The notes beneath the pieces were generated by a model. It was not told where the DNA came from. It made no database searches and saw only the letters and a list, made by a program, of their open reading frames with translations. Made by a program: the position numbers and the translations under genes. Of a stretch of DNA of 64,000 nucleotides, positions 51,525 to 60,360 are shown in pieces. The DNA is from Methylomusa anaerophila. GTDB lineage: Bacteria; Bacillota; Negativicutes; Sporomusales; Sporomusaceae. The stretch covers positions 3,923,501-3,987,500 of the forward strand of contig NZ_AP018449.1 in the NCBI RefSeq assembly GCF_003966895.1, read 5' to 3'. Within the stretch, counting starts at the first letter, position 1; every line of letters begins with the position of its first letter.

Positions 51525-52190
51525 ATGAACATTTGGCTAATTACCTTAGTATCCTTTGTAATCCTAACGCTAGTGCTTTCCCGCATAAATATCTACATAG
51601 ACCTTCGCTTTCGGCGCAAGTCTGGTGATGACTATCTGGAAGTTTCTGTTTATTTATTCCGTCGCTTAATTTTATATACTCTTCAGATTCCGTTAATTGA
51701 GCTTATTAATCAGCACGATTTATTGTGGCTAAAATCGCAGATACGAGTAAATGACCATAAAGAGGAAAGCATGTCCGACCGTGAGCAGCGCTTTACCAGC
51801 AATCTTATTGTGACCTATTTAAAAAATCCTGGCATGTTGCGACGGATATTGCAAACTATCAAACGCTATTCAAAACTATACAATAAATTTATGAATAGAC
51901 TATTGGAATCCATTTATTGTGAAAAACTTGACCTTCATCTTAAATATGGTCTCGGTGATGCAGCTGCAACAGGAGTAACTCTTGGATTATTCTGGACTTT
52001 GGCCTATACGGGCATGGTTGGCTTATATAACCGTATTCATTTAACTCAAAAACCCGTCATCAACATTATTCCTTTCTTTCACAGAGAGTGTCTGGAAGTC
52101 GAATTCTGGTGCATATTGCGGCTAAGACTGGGCAATGTTATTAGTGCTACAACAAGTATTCTGAATATATCAAATCGTAAGGAGGTATAG
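51525..52190 (+). CDS. DUF2953 domain-containing protein (YtfI-like)
   Basis: 221-residue protein with an N-terminal membrane helix (about residues 3-22) and the DUF2953 region (YCEKLDLHLKYGLGDAAATG). Unknown function, but its Bacillus counterpart ytfI lies next to ytfJ/gerW and is thought to be needed for GerW localisation. GAGGTGGGA precedes the ATG. gerW starts 2 bases after its stop. Confidence 0.85.
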   Translation: MNIWLITLVSFVILTLVLSRINIYIDLRFRRKSGDDYLEVSVYLFRRLILYTLQIPLIELINQHDLLWLKSQIRVNDHKEESMSDREQRFTSNLIVTYLKNPGMLRRILQTIKRYSKLYNKFMNRLLESIYCEKLDLHLKYGLGDAAATGVTLGLFWTLAYTGMVGLYNRIHLTQKPVINIIPFFHRECLEVEFWCILRLRLGNVISATTSILNISNRKEV

Positions 52191-52192
52191 CA

Positions 52193-52666
52193 ATGGCTGA
52201 ACACCCGATTCAAGGACTGATGAAAACTGCCATGGAAAGTATTAAGGGTATGGTGGACGTTAACACCATTGTCGGTGATGCAGTCGAAACTCCTGATGGG
52301 ACTGTAATTGTTCCCATTTCACGTGTTGCTTTCGGCTTTGCTGCCGGTGGCGGAGATTACGAGACAGATGATTTAGATGGTCAGCATACTAATAATTTAC
52401 CATTTGGCGGCGGCAGCGGAGCCGGTGTCAGTGTTAAACCGGTAGGATTTTTAGTATGCTCGCCGACGAATGGGGTTCGTTTCATGTCGGTAGAAAGCAA
52501 CCTTCTGTATGATCGGATTATCGATATGGTGCCTCAAGTAATGAATAAGTTGCAAGCTTTATTTGAACATAACCATGAGTCATACGAGTCACACGAGTCG
52601 CACGAAAACAATTTAAATCAAAATGATAAACTTGACCAACTTGCCCATACAACCCAAACCCAATGA
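52193..52666 (+). CDS. gerW: GerW family sporulation protein (YtfJ)
   Basis: 157-residue spore protein; in Bacillus GerW is needed for normal germination with certain nutrients. Conserved MVDVNTIVGDAVETPDGTVI, the Gly-rich GFAAGGGDYE and PFGGGSGAGVSVKPVGFLV. A variable C-terminal tail contains a threefold 9-base in-frame repeat (ESYESHESHEN). Coupled to the DUF2953 gene. Confidence 0.93.
   Translation: MAEHPIQGLMKTAMESIKGMVDVNTIVGDAVETPDGTVIVPISRVAFGFAAGGGDYETDDLDGQHTNNLPFGGGSGAGVSVKPVGFLVCSPTNGVRFMSVESNLLYDRIIDMVPQVMNKLQALFEHNHESYESHESHENNLNQNDKLDQLAHTTQTQ
52577..52603. repeat. Nonanucleotide tandem repeat in gerW
   Basis: GAGTCATAC, GAGTCACAC, GAGTCGCAC in frame near the gerW 3' end. Confidence 0.85.
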
Positions 52667-52710
52667 TAAGATTAGTGTTTTTCTCCCTGAATCTTTTACT
52701 ATTAATATAT

Positions 52711-52751
52711 AAAAATAAAAACCGCACCCAACATATCGGTGCGGTTTTTTG
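52711..52751. terminator. Bidirectional terminator between gerW and the ferritin-like gene
   Basis: AAAACCGCACC / GGTGCGGTTTT, 11-bp stem with a 9-base loop; T-run on the right, A-rich on the left, serving both convergent genes. Confidence 0.92.
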
Positions 52752-52780
52752 CATATAATGCTGATGATACAGCTGACCAG

Positions 52781-52975
52781 TTAACTTAATTCACCTAATT
52801 TATTTTTTATTTGGGTAGCATGAAGAGCCTCTGCTTCGGCAAAATGTTTGAACATTTTAGCTACTTCCGCATCGTTAATGCGATCCGCATAAGACTGATA
52901 GTCACGCACCAGCTCCTGTTTTTGCGTCAGAGTAGTTCGCAAAGCGCTTTTTACATCAAATGTTTCCATTTCCAT
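52781..52975 (-). CDS. Small rubrerythrin/ferritin-like helical protein
   Basis: 64-residue helical-hairpin protein. LVRDYQSYADRINDAEVAKMF followed by FAEAEALHATQIKNKL resembles the second half of a ferritin-like diiron protein (ExxH within EALHATQ), but it is too short for a complete four-helix bundle and might dimerise. AAGGAGG ends 8 bases before ATG on the minus strand; a GTG three codons upstream overlaps that site. Function unknown. Confidence 0.72.
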   Translation of the reverse strand: MEMETFDVKSALRTTLTQKQELVRDYQSYADRINDAEVAKMFKHFAEAEALHATQIKNKLGELS

Positions 52976-53095
52976 GCCGCTCACCTCCTTAGTATTTATA
53001 AAATATTATTTCCTGTTAATCTATAAAACATGTAATACTTTACAAAATATCAACAGTAATTTAGATTAATGGTTTATTATTAAGAGTTATTACTT

Positions 53096-53124
53096 TTGAC
53101 GGAAACGAATAATACGATTATAAT
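53096..53124 (+). promoter_or_regulatory. Sigma-A promoter of the second D,D-carboxypeptidase gene
   Basis: TTGACG (53096-53101; 5/6), 17-base spacer, perfect TATAAT (53119-53124). Confidence 0.75.
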
Positions 53125-53149
53125 AGTTTTGGTCGCAAACATTATTCAT

Positions 53150-53176
53150 ATAATTAATATAATTAATATAATTAAT
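53150..53176. repeat. Nonanucleotide tandem repeat (ATAATTAAT)
   Basis: Three perfect 9-base units in the leader of the carboxypeptidase gene, downstream of its promoter. Confidence 0.9.
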
Positions 53177-53214
53177 TATTTACAATATAACTAGGAAAGG
53201 AAAAAGGTTAAACG

Positions 53215-54372
53215 ATGGCACGCCAAGTAGCATACCTGGGATTGCTGATTCTGATGCTGGTCTATTTTACACCATCGGCCGGAGCTTCGGCTGCGTCTGA
53301 AAAAAAACCTGATGTCACAGCACAATCGGCTATCGTTATAGAAGCGTCAACAGGAAAAGTTTTATATGCGAAAAATGCTGATCAGCGCCGCTATCCGGCA
53401 AGCACAACCAAAATAATGACTTTGATAACGGCATTGGAACACAGTCAGCTTGATGAATTGGTGACAACTAGTGAAAATGCAGCAGCTACTGAAGGTTCAT
53501 GTCTATGGCTGGCTCCTGGCGAACGACTAAAAATGTTGGACATGTTGTACGGAATAATGCTTATATCAGGCAACGATGCTACCGTAGCAGTAGCAGAACA
53601 TATCTCCGGAAGTGTAGATAAATTTGCCAAATTAATGACAGAAAAGGCAAAAGCTATCGGGGCCAGTAATACGCACTTTACCAACTCAAGTGGTCTCCCT
53701 GACAAAGAGCATTACTCTACTGCGCGTGACCTGGCCCGAATAACCGCATATGGATATCGTAATCCAATATTCACGCAAATAGTCTCGACCCGAAATATTG
53801 TCATTCCATGGCCAGGCAAAAACCATGACAGAGATTTATATAATGAAAATAAGATGCTTTGGCTGTATGAGGGTGCAAATGGTGTGAAGACCGGATATAC
53901 TGAAGCTGCCGGACGCTGCTTGGTTTCGGCTGCCAAAAGAGATAACATTCAGTTGATTTCCGTCGTGCTGGATAGCGAACGAATGTGGGATGATTCCATA
54001 GCCTTATTGGATTATGGTTTCACCCAATTAAAACTTGTGACCTTAATTCAACAGGGTGACATAATGAAAACCGTAAAAATCAACGATGGAAAAGCGGAAA
54101 GCATTAGGCTGGTGGCTAATGCCGACATCATGATACCTATGGCTGAAAATGAGCAAAACCAGTTTTCAACTGTTATCAACGTTCCAAATAAAATTAATGC
54201 CCCTATTAACAAAGGACAGAAAATTGGGGTAGCTAAAGTCATGTATAATAATGCGGAAGTGTCCAGTGTCGATCTGGTCGCTGATTATGGAGTTGAAAAA
54301 AGAACTTTTTTTGGTTTGCTGTGGGGGTCGGTGTGGAACTTACTAACTTATGTTATCCGAAACTTAGCTTAA
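53215..54372 (+). CDS. D-alanyl-D-alanine carboxypeptidase (second copy)
   Basis: 385-residue PBP5-family carboxypeptidase paralogous to dacF. Signal peptide at residues 1-27 (ends SAGASA), STTK active site (PASTTKIM), SGN motif (ISGNDA), KTG (GVKTGYT) and a C-terminal domain with amphipathic membrane anchor. AGGAAAGG precedes the ATG. A strong sigma-A promoter suggests vegetative expression, although in Bacillus a dacB homologue with spmAB downstream is sporulation-specific (sigma-E). Placement just before spmA favours the dacB role; evidence is split. Confidence 0.9.
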   Translation: MARQVAYLGLLILMLVYFTPSAGASAASEKKPDVTAQSAIVIEASTGKVLYAKNADQRRYPASTTKIMTLITALEHSQLDELVTTSENAAATEGSCLWLAPGERLKMLDMLYGIMLISGNDATVAVAEHISGSVDKFAKLMTEKAKAIGASNTHFTNSSGLPDKEHYSTARDLARITAYGYRNPIFTQIVSTRNIVIPWPGKNHDRDLYNENKMLWLYEGANGVKTGYTEAAGRCLVSAAKRDNIQLISVVLDSERMWDDSIALLDYGFTQLKLVTLIQQGDIMKTVKINDGKAESIRLVANADIMIPMAENEQNQFSTVINVPNKINAPINKGQKIGVAKVMYNNAEVSSVDLVADYGVEKRTFFGLLWGSVWNLLTYVIRNLA

Positions 54373-54385
54373 TAATCTCACCGGA

Positions 54386-54418
54386 GATTTGGCTTTAGAC
54401 AGCCAAGTCTTTTTTTGT
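54386..54418 (+). terminator. Terminator before spmA
   Basis: GATTTGGCT, TTAGAC loop, AGCCAAGTC (one T-G pair), then T8. Confidence 0.85.
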
Positions 54419-54464
54419 TCTAGTTCATTTGAATATTTCATACCCTCATAATAGGTGATAATAC

Positions 54465-55043
54465 ATGATTAATCTTATTTGGCTGGTAATGATTGCAGGG
54501 GGCATTCTTTACGCGGGCTATACGGGAAAAATAGATGTGGTTACGCAAAGTTCAATTAACTCAGCTAAAACAGCGGTAGATTTAGCACTAAATTTAACAG
54601 GTGTAATGTGTTTATGGCTGGGGATTCTGAAAATTGCCGAATTATCAGGTATTGTAAAGCTGATATCCCTACTGATGAGCCCTATTATACGGTTGCTATT
54701 TCCGGGAGTACCCAAAAAACACGCTGCTTTAGGAGCAATTGTGATGACTATCAGCGCTAACATGCTGGGGCTTGGGAATGCTGCTACACCATTAGGGATT
54801 AAAGCCATGCAAGAATTGCAAACACTAAATCCAAAGAAGGATACGGCGACAGCGGAGATGTGCACTTTGCTGGCTTTGTGCACTACCGGTTTTACGCTCA
54901 TTCCTGCAACTATTATTGCCCTGCGCTCAGCTGCGGGTTCAGTAAATCCGACTGAAATTTTGGCCCCTACTATCCTCGTAAGTTTAATATCTACTGTTGC
55001 CGTACTCATCGTCGATCGGATATGCCGCATTCTTTACCGGTAA
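54465..55043 (+). CDS. spmA: Spore maturation protein A
   Basis: 192-residue membrane protein of the nucleoside-transporter Gate-domain family. SpmA and SpmB are needed for spore core dehydration in Bacillus. Gate region GAIVMTISANMLGLGNAATPLGIKAM is represented by NMLGLGNAATPLG. Four to five transmembrane helices. spmB follows by 27 bases. Confidence 0.94.
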   Translation: MINLIWLVMIAGGILYAGYTGKIDVVTQSSINSAKTAVDLALNLTGVMCLWLGILKIAELSGIVKLISLLMSPIIRLLFPGVPKKHAALGAIVMTISANMLGLGNAATPLGIKAMQELQTLNPKKDTATAEMCTLLALCTTGFTLIPATIIALRSAAGSVNPTEILAPTILVSLISTVAVLIVDRICRILYR

Positions 55044-55070
55044 AAAACGTATACAAGGGGGGTACGTTGT

Positions 55071-55607
55071 TTGTTCGCGGAAATATGCCAGCAATTATCC
55101 AATTGGGCCATACCGGTGGTTCTTTTTCTAATTCCTGTTGCCGGGTATTTGCGTGGGATAAAAGTTTATGAAGCATTTGTGGAGGGGGCGAAAGAAGGAT
55201 TTCAAACAGCAGTTCGAATCATGCCGTGTCTTGTCGCTATGTTGGTTGCAATCGGTATATTTCGCGCTTCAGGTGCGATGGAGGCTTGCATCGCTCAGTT
55301 ACAGCCATTGCTGACCACGCTGGGAGTTCCCCCTGACCTCGTGCCAATGGCTGTAATGCGGCCGCTTTCCGGCACCGGATCATTAGGACTGGCAACGGAA
55401 ATATTGAATACTCACGGTCCGGACTCAATAAACGGCCGAATAGCCTCAACAATATTAGCAAGTACGGATACTACCTTCTACGTTTTAACCGTGTATTTTG
55501 GCGCGGTCGGCATCAGTAAGTCCAGGTATGCGATTATTGTGGGACTGACAGGTGATATAGTCAGTTTTCTGGCATCGGTATACATATGTAAATTAGTGTT
55601 TTTTTAA
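55071..55607 (+). CDS. spmB: Spore maturation protein B
   Basis: 178-residue partner of SpmA with the same Gate fold (RIMPCLVAMLVAIGIFRASG and MRPLSGTGSLGLATEIL). Membrane protein. TTG start at 55071, 7 bases after AAGGGGGG. The last codons run into a GTGTTTTTTTAAAAACAC palindrome. Confidence 0.94.
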   Translation: MFAEICQQLSNWAIPVVLFLIPVAGYLRGIKVYEAFVEGAKEGFQTAVRIMPCLVAMLVAIGIFRASGAMEACIAQLQPLLTTLGVPPDLVPMAVMRPLSGTGSLGLATEILNTHGPDSINGRIASTILASTDTTFYVLTVYFGAVGISKSRYAIIVGLTGDIVSFLASVYICKLVFF

Positions 55608-55620
55608 AAACACGCTTTAG

Positions 55621-55649
55621 AACTGGCAGCAATGCGCTGTCAGTTTTTT
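55621..55649 (+). terminator. Terminator after spmB
   Basis: AACTGGCAGC, AATGC loop, GCTGTCAGTT (one mismatch), then T4. A second palindrome (55588-55609) immediately precedes it. Confidence 0.8.
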
Positions 55650-55725
55650 CCTGCTGCTGCCTGTGTCACTTCTGCTATGAAAGAATAGACTGTATTGTGA
55701 TTAAGCAGGGAATGGAGGGGACCCC

Positions 55726-57006
55726 ATGATTAAAGTCGTAGTGGTCGGTGGCGGATGGTCCGGCTGTGCAGCCGCCCTGTCGGCGGCAAAAGCAGGCGGG
55801 CAGGTAGTTCTGGTGGAACGTACTGACCTATTACTTGGCACCGGGCTGGTCGGTGGAATATTCCGCAATAACGGAAGGTTTACTGCTGCCGAAGAAGCCA
55901 TTGCAATGGGAGGTGGCGACTTATTCGTCGCTATGGACGCCAACACAAGACATCGCGGCATTAATTTTCCAAGTCACAACCACGCTTCTTTCTATGATGT
56001 AACGACTATGGAGCCGTTGGTAAAAAAAATATTGCAAAACTATGGCATTGATATTAAAACCACAACCAGAATTGTTGATATAGTGAAATATGGACGAAAG
56101 ATTCAGTCAGTAGTAGATGATAAAAATGAAGTTATCAAAGGGGATGTGTTTGTCGACACGACCGGATCAGCAGGGCCCATGGGAAATTGCCTTAAATATG
56201 GAAACGGATGCGCAATGTGCATTCTGAGATGTCCTAGTTTCGGGCCGCGTGTCAGCTTGGCTGCTAAAGCGGAAATCAAAGAAATTATGGGGCGTAAAAC
56301 CGATGGAACTTTCGGAGCTATGAGCGGATCCTGTAAGTTGACAAAAGACTCCTTGAGCAAAGAGCTGAAGGATGATTTGGAAAAACACGGAGCAGTAGTA
56401 ATCCCGCTGCCTCAACATCTAAGAAAAAATGGGTTGTTGGGTAAAAAAGCTTGTTCTCAATACGCGATTGCGGAATATGCTGAAAATCTTGTATTGCTTG
56501 ATACCGGTCATGTGAAGCTAATGGCCTCATATTTTCCCCTTGATTCGTTAAGAACTATACCGGGGTTAGAGCGCGCCCGTTATGAGGATCCGTATTCCGG
56601 CGGAATTGGTAATTCAGTCCGCTATTTAGGCATGGCGCCTTGTTCAAATTCTCTGCAAGTTGAAGGTATGGACAATTTGTTTTGCGCCGGCGAGAAAGCG
56701 GGAATTTTGGTAGGCCATACGGAAGCAGTGATTACCGGTCTGCTGGCGGGCCATAACGCGGTACGATACGGTTTAGACATGCAATATTTGCAACTGCCAC
56801 GGGAATCAGCCTGCGGCGACTTTATTGCATTCATCCATGAGCAAATGGAAAAGGAAGACGGGCTTACGATGCGATACACCTTTTCAGGTTCAGTATACTT
56901 TGAACATATGAAACGCGAGGGCCTTTATTCCGCCAACCGGACGGAGATTACCGAACGGATAAAAAAGACCGGTTTAGCTGATATTTACAACACTTGCCTC
57001 ATATGA
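55726..57006 (+). CDS. FAD-dependent oxidoreductase with a predicted Fe-S motif
   Basis: 426-residue flavoprotein. The Rossmann motif VVVGGGWSGCAAA (residues 5-17) binds FAD, the acidic VLVERTD ends the second strand, and the C-terminal NLFCAGEKAGILVGHTEAV closes the FAD site, as in the GidA/MnmG-HdrA superfamily. An unusual Cys set, Cys155, Cys162, Cys165, Cys169-Pro, has the spacing of a [4Fe-4S] ligand motif. A TrmFO/MnmG role is unlikely because the RNA-binding C-terminal domain is missing. It is followed after 13 bases by a PyrK-like reductase, suggesting a two-subunit enzyme. Substrate unknown. Confidence 0.75.
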   Translation: MIKVVVVGGGWSGCAAALSAAKAGGQVVLVERTDLLLGTGLVGGIFRNNGRFTAAEEAIAMGGGDLFVAMDANTRHRGINFPSHNHASFYDVTTMEPLVKKILQNYGIDIKTTTRIVDIVKYGRKIQSVVDDKNEVIKGDVFVDTTGSAGPMGNCLKYGNGCAMCILRCPSFGPRVSLAAKAEIKEIMGRKTDGTFGAMSGSCKLTKDSLSKELKDDLEKHGAVVIPLPQHLRKNGLLGKKACSQYAIAEYAENLVLLDTGHVKLMASYFPLDSLRTIPGLERARYEDPYSGGIGNSVRYLGMAPCSNSLQVEGMDNLFCAGEKAGILVGHTEAVITGLLAGHNAVRYGLDMQYLQLPRESACGDFIAFIHEQMEKEDGLTMRYTFSGSVYFEHMKREGLYSANRTEITERIKKTGLADIYNTCLI

Positions 57007-57019
57007 AGGGGGGGCCAAA

Positions 57020-58003
57020 ATGTCTGGAAAATTAAATTTAAGGTGTATTGATATCAACTCGCCTTATTGCCCGTGTCTTTTGGCTGAAACAAATCACTGC
57101 GTTTTTTGCAGTCATTTAAAAGGTGAGAACCTGTGCAATTGTAACTGGATGGGCGTCTGCATACTATATGAAAAGCAGTGGCAGTATAAAAATAAAGAAT
57201 GGTTGTCATTCGAAACTGACAACGGTGTACGCACGGAAATCGAGACTGAGCTTAGTATTGAACAACTATGCGAAAATACCTACCTTTTAGCATTTGATGT
57301 TACCTCAGATCTGGCCACAGCAGTCGATAAGCCTGGCGCCTTCGTGTTCTTAAAAAAAATCGGGGATCCGACATTCTGTCATTTTCCGGTAGGAATCATG
57401 AAGGTAACTGGCACTACTATCCAGGTTGTGGTAGAGACTATCGGACCAAAATCTGCCCGTCTTTTTCATGACAACAACCGCAAGCTTTTGGTGCGGGGAC
57501 CCTATTTTAACGGTATTTTTGGTCAGCCATGGATTGACAATATAAATAATGGTAAAATATTATTGGTATCTGGTGGCATGGGCCAACCTCCCGCCATCCC
57601 CATAGTCCGCAAATTGACCAGTTCCGCCAATCAGGTCGAAGCTATTTTAGCTCCCGGTAAAATTGGCTGTGTATTTATCGATAACGAACTACGTGACCTG
57701 GGGGTGAAGGTTACGGTTGTACCTTCCCTGCGTCATACTGGCATGCAGATTGTAGCGGAACGTCTTTCAAACCGGGGCGTCCTCCCGGACTTAATCGTCA
57801 GTTGTGGCCCGGATGATCAGCACTATGGCGTTATTGCCGCCATGCAGACTGCCGGAGTCAATATACCTATGGCAGCTACCAATAATGCCACCATGTGCTG
57901 TGGCGAAGGATTATGCGGCAGTTGTGAACGGGGAACTAAAGGCGGCCAGAAGGTTCGGACATGTAAAGTTCAAGCTGATTACACTGAGTTCATACAAGAT
58001 TAA
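57020..58003 (+). CDS. PyrK-like FAD/NAD-binding iron-sulfur reductase subunit
   Basis: 327-residue protein. The N-terminal 50 residues hold eight cysteines (9, 17, 19, 27, 30, 39, 41, 47), enough for one or two metal clusters. A ferredoxin-reductase-type module follows (FPVGIMKV; LLVSGGMGQPPAIPIV for NAD; VSCGPDDQHYGVIAAM). The C-terminus has Cys294, 299, 302 and 315 in the [2Fe-2S] pattern of dihydroorotate dehydrogenase subunit PyrK. No pyrD is nearby; the partner is the FAD protein just upstream. AGGGGGGGCC precedes the ATG. Confidence 0.78.
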   Translation: MSGKLNLRCIDINSPYCPCLLAETNHCVFCSHLKGENLCNCNWMGVCILYEKQWQYKNKEWLSFETDNGVRTEIETELSIEQLCENTYLLAFDVTSDLATAVDKPGAFVFLKKIGDPTFCHFPVGIMKVTGTTIQVVVETIGPKSARLFHDNNRKLLVRGPYFNGIFGQPWIDNINNGKILLVSGGMGQPPAIPIVRKLTSSANQVEAILAPGKIGCVFIDNELRDLGVKVTVVPSLRHTGMQIVAERLSNRGVLPDLIVSCGPDDQHYGVIAAMQTAGVNIPMAATNNATMCCGEGLCGSCERGTKGGQKVRTCKVQADYTEFIQD

Positions 58004-58032
58004 ATTGATATTTAGGAGTTTGATCCGTACAT

Positions 58033-58767
58033 ATGTTGGAACGTTTGCAGAAAGTAATTGCCAAAGCCGGCATTGCCTCTCGACGCGATGCGGAAGAATA
58101 TATTACAACAGGTCGGGTAACAGTGAACGGCAAAATTATCACTGAACTTGGAACTAAAGTCGATCTGCAGCAAGACAGAGTTGCCGTTGACGGGCAGGTG
58201 TTGACTGCTGAAAAGTATATTTACATTTTACTAAACAAACCCAAAGGAGTTGTAACAACTCTGGCTGACCCCCAAGGACGGAAAACTGTCATAGATTTAA
58301 TTACCGGCATAGCGGAAAGAATATATCCGGTGGGACGCTTGGACTACAACACTGAGGGTCTCTTACTCTTGACGAATGATGGGAACTTAACTCATGCCTT
58401 AACTCATCCTAGTCATGAAATAACCAAAACTTATATCGCCAAGGTCCATAGAATACCAACTGAGGAGAAATTAGACCTATTGCGCAGCGGAATTCATTTG
58501 TCGGATGGATTAACTGCTCCGGCAAAAATTCATCTTCTCGGTGCCGATTTGACAAATGAATTGGCGACCATTGAAATTACTATTTATGAAGGCCGAAACC
58601 GGCAAATTCGCAGGATGTTCGAAGCAATCGGCCATCCGGTGAAGAATCTAAAGCGTATACAATACACCTTTTTAGATCTGACAGGTGTTCGCCGGGGGCA
58701 TTACCGCCATCTGCTCCCGGCTGAAATTGATGAACTCAAGCGAGCTGGCCGAATACCACTGAAATAA
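58033..58767 (+). CDS. rluB: 23S rRNA pseudouridine synthase, RluB family
   Basis: 244-residue RsuA/RluB-family enzyme. S4 domain at the N-terminus (ERLQKVIAKAGIASRRDAEE) and catalytic motif GRLDYNTEGLLLLTNDG with its Asp. Family members modify 23S rRNA position 2605 (E. coli numbering). TAGGAG lies about 12 bases before the ATG. Usual neighbour of scpB/spmAB in Bacillota. Confidence 0.93.
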   Translation: MLERLQKVIAKAGIASRRDAEEYITTGRVTVNGKIITELGTKVDLQQDRVAVDGQVLTAEKYIYILLNKPKGVVTTLADPQGRKTVIDLITGIAERIYPVGRLDYNTEGLLLLTNDGNLTHALTHPSHEITKTYIAKVHRIPTEEKLDLLRSGIHLSDGLTAPAKIHLLGADLTNELATIEITIYEGRNRQIRRMFEAIGHPVKNLKRIQYTFLDLTGVRRGHYRHLLPAEIDELKRAGRIPLK

Positions 58768-58895
58768 TGAAATAATAGTCTCAAAAAAGAACAAAAGATA
58801 ATGAGGGGTAACGGTTTACCACACAGACACAGAGGACGCAGAAGGAATGTAAAGAATGTGGTGAACGTTCCCCATTTTCATTTTACTTTGTGCTA

Positions 58896-59013
58896 CTATA
58901 TAGTTTTCAAAAATGATTTACAATCGTAATGCTAGGATAAGCGTAGGTTAAGCGGCAGCGTCGAAGCGTTCCTAGCATTAAGATTAATAGAAAATCATTT
59001 TTGGATTCCATAT
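58896..59013. repeat. Dispersed palindromic repeat, family 2, copy B
   Basis: Opposite orientation to copies A and C. On the minus strand it reads ATATGGA, an outer arm CCAAAAATGATTTT, GCTAGGAACGCTTCGACGC, TGCCGCTTAACCTACGCTTA, TCCTAGC, then AAATCATTTTTG. Both an inner (GCTAGGA/TCCTAGC) and an outer palindrome are intact, so this may be the best-preserved copy. It fills much of the rluB spacer. Upstream, at about 58816-58841, is an ACCACACAGACACAGAGGA stretch. Confidence 0.75.
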
Positions 59014-59062
59014 AAATCTCTTTTAGATATAAATTGCAATTAGCAAGAAGAAGGTTGATGAA

Positions 59063-60298
59063 ATGGGACAAGTTGTTATCGTTGGGGGAGGAGCAGCAGG
59101 GCTAATGGCTGCTGTTAGCGCTGCCAATCAGGGCGCTAAAGTAACTGTACTAGAAAAAATGCCCCAAATAGGCAAAAAGTTGTTAATTACCGGCAAAGGG
59201 CGCTGCAATATTACAAATAACTGCGATATTCCCGAACTAATAAAAAATATGCCTGGGAACGGCTTGTTTTTGTATAGTGCTTTTAACATGTTTGATAACC
59301 ATGACATAGTAGATTTTCTGTCCCAATGGGGACTCGAAACAAAGGTGGAAAGAGGCGGACGGGTCTTCCCGGCAACCGACAGAGCTAAAGATGTTGTAGA
59401 TACTTTTTCCAACATTTTAAAGACGTTAGCAGTACAAATAATAACCGGTAAAAGAGTGAAAAAGATCATTGCTGCAGACAATACAATTACATCACTAGTT
59501 ACCTGGCAAGGTGAAGAATATAAGGCAAATGCTGTTATTCTTGCTACCGGTGGAGCGTCTTATCCCGCCACCGGCTCATCAGGCGACGGCTATGATTTTG
59601 CACAAAATCTGGGCCATACAATCATACCAATAAAACCCTCCCTTGTCCCTTTGGAAGTTTCCGAAGAATGGGTCAGCGAACTGCAGGGATTATCCCTTAA
59701 GAATGTATCGGCTTCTGTGCTATGTAACGGGAAAAACCTGACAACGGAATTTGGTGAAATGCTATTTACGCATTATGGATTGTCCGGTCCAATCATATTA
59801 TCTTTAAGTAAAAAAGTATCCGAACTGCTTGCCCAGGGAGAAACGGTGTTCATAGATATTAATCTAAAGCCGGCGTTAACGGAAGATGTATTGGACAGGC
59901 GTATTCAACGTGATTTTGAAAAGTTTTCCCGCAAACAGATAAAAAACTCCCTACAAGAACTGTTACCAGCAAAATTAATACCGGTCATTATCGATTTAGC
60001 CTATATTGACCCGGATAAACCGGTACATCAGATTACAAAACAGGAACGGCAGCGACTCTTGCATGAATTACAGCATTTTACATTTACCATTAGTAATACT
60101 CGTCCGGTCAGTGAAGCTATTGTTACCGCCGGTGGCGTAAATACAAAAGAAATAAATACCAAAACAATGGAATCCAAACTGGTGAAAGGTCTGTTTTTTG
60201 CTGGTGAAGTTATCGATATTGACGGTTATACCGGCGGATTTAACCTTCAAGCAGCATTTTCAACAGGCTATGTGGCAGGAATGTTCGCAGCAAAATAG
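59063..60298 (+). CDS. HI0933/BaiN-type NAD(P)/FAD-dependent oxidoreductase
   Basis: 411-residue flavoprotein of the HI0933 family. FAD-binding VIVGGGAAGLMAAV at the N-terminus, LITGKGRCNITNN, ATGGASYPATGSSGDGY and the C-terminal GGFNLQAAFSTGYVAG are all diagnostic. The reaction of most members is unknown; BaiN homologues reduce bile-acid intermediates, which should not be assumed here. AGAAGAAGG lies upstream of the ATG. Single gene upstream of a hypothetical protein. Confidence 0.9.
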   Translation: MGQVVIVGGGAAGLMAAVSAANQGAKVTVLEKMPQIGKKLLITGKGRCNITNNCDIPELIKNMPGNGLFLYSAFNMFDNHDIVDFLSQWGLETKVERGGRVFPATDRAKDVVDTFSNILKTLAVQIITGKRVKKIIAADNTITSLVTWQGEEYKANAVILATGGASYPATGSSGDGYDFAQNLGHTIIPIKPSLVPLEVSEEWVSELQGLSLKNVSASVLCNGKNLTTEFGEMLFTHYGLSGPIILSLSKKVSELLAQGETVFIDINLKPALTEDVLDRRIQRDFEKFSRKQIKNSLQELLPAKLIPVIIDLAYIDPDKPVHQITKQERQRLLHELQHFTFTISNTRPVSEAIVTAGGVNTKEINTKTMESKLVKGLFFAGEVIDIDGYTGGFNLQAAFSTGYVAGMFAAK

Positions 60299-60324
60299 GT
60301 TAGAAATCTCTTTATTTCGTTGAC

Positions 60325-60360
60325 GAACTATTACTATAGTAGTTGGAGAACTATTACTAT
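60325..60360. repeat. Duplicated 13-mer around a start site
   Basis: GAACTATTACTAT at 60325-60337 and 60348-60360, separated by AGTAGTTGGA; the second copy runs into the ATG at 60359. Confidence 0.85.

Noticed and set aside
54423-54464. Sigma-E promoter for spmA
   Set aside because: A perfect GAATATT -35-like sequence is present but no matching -10 at the required distance.
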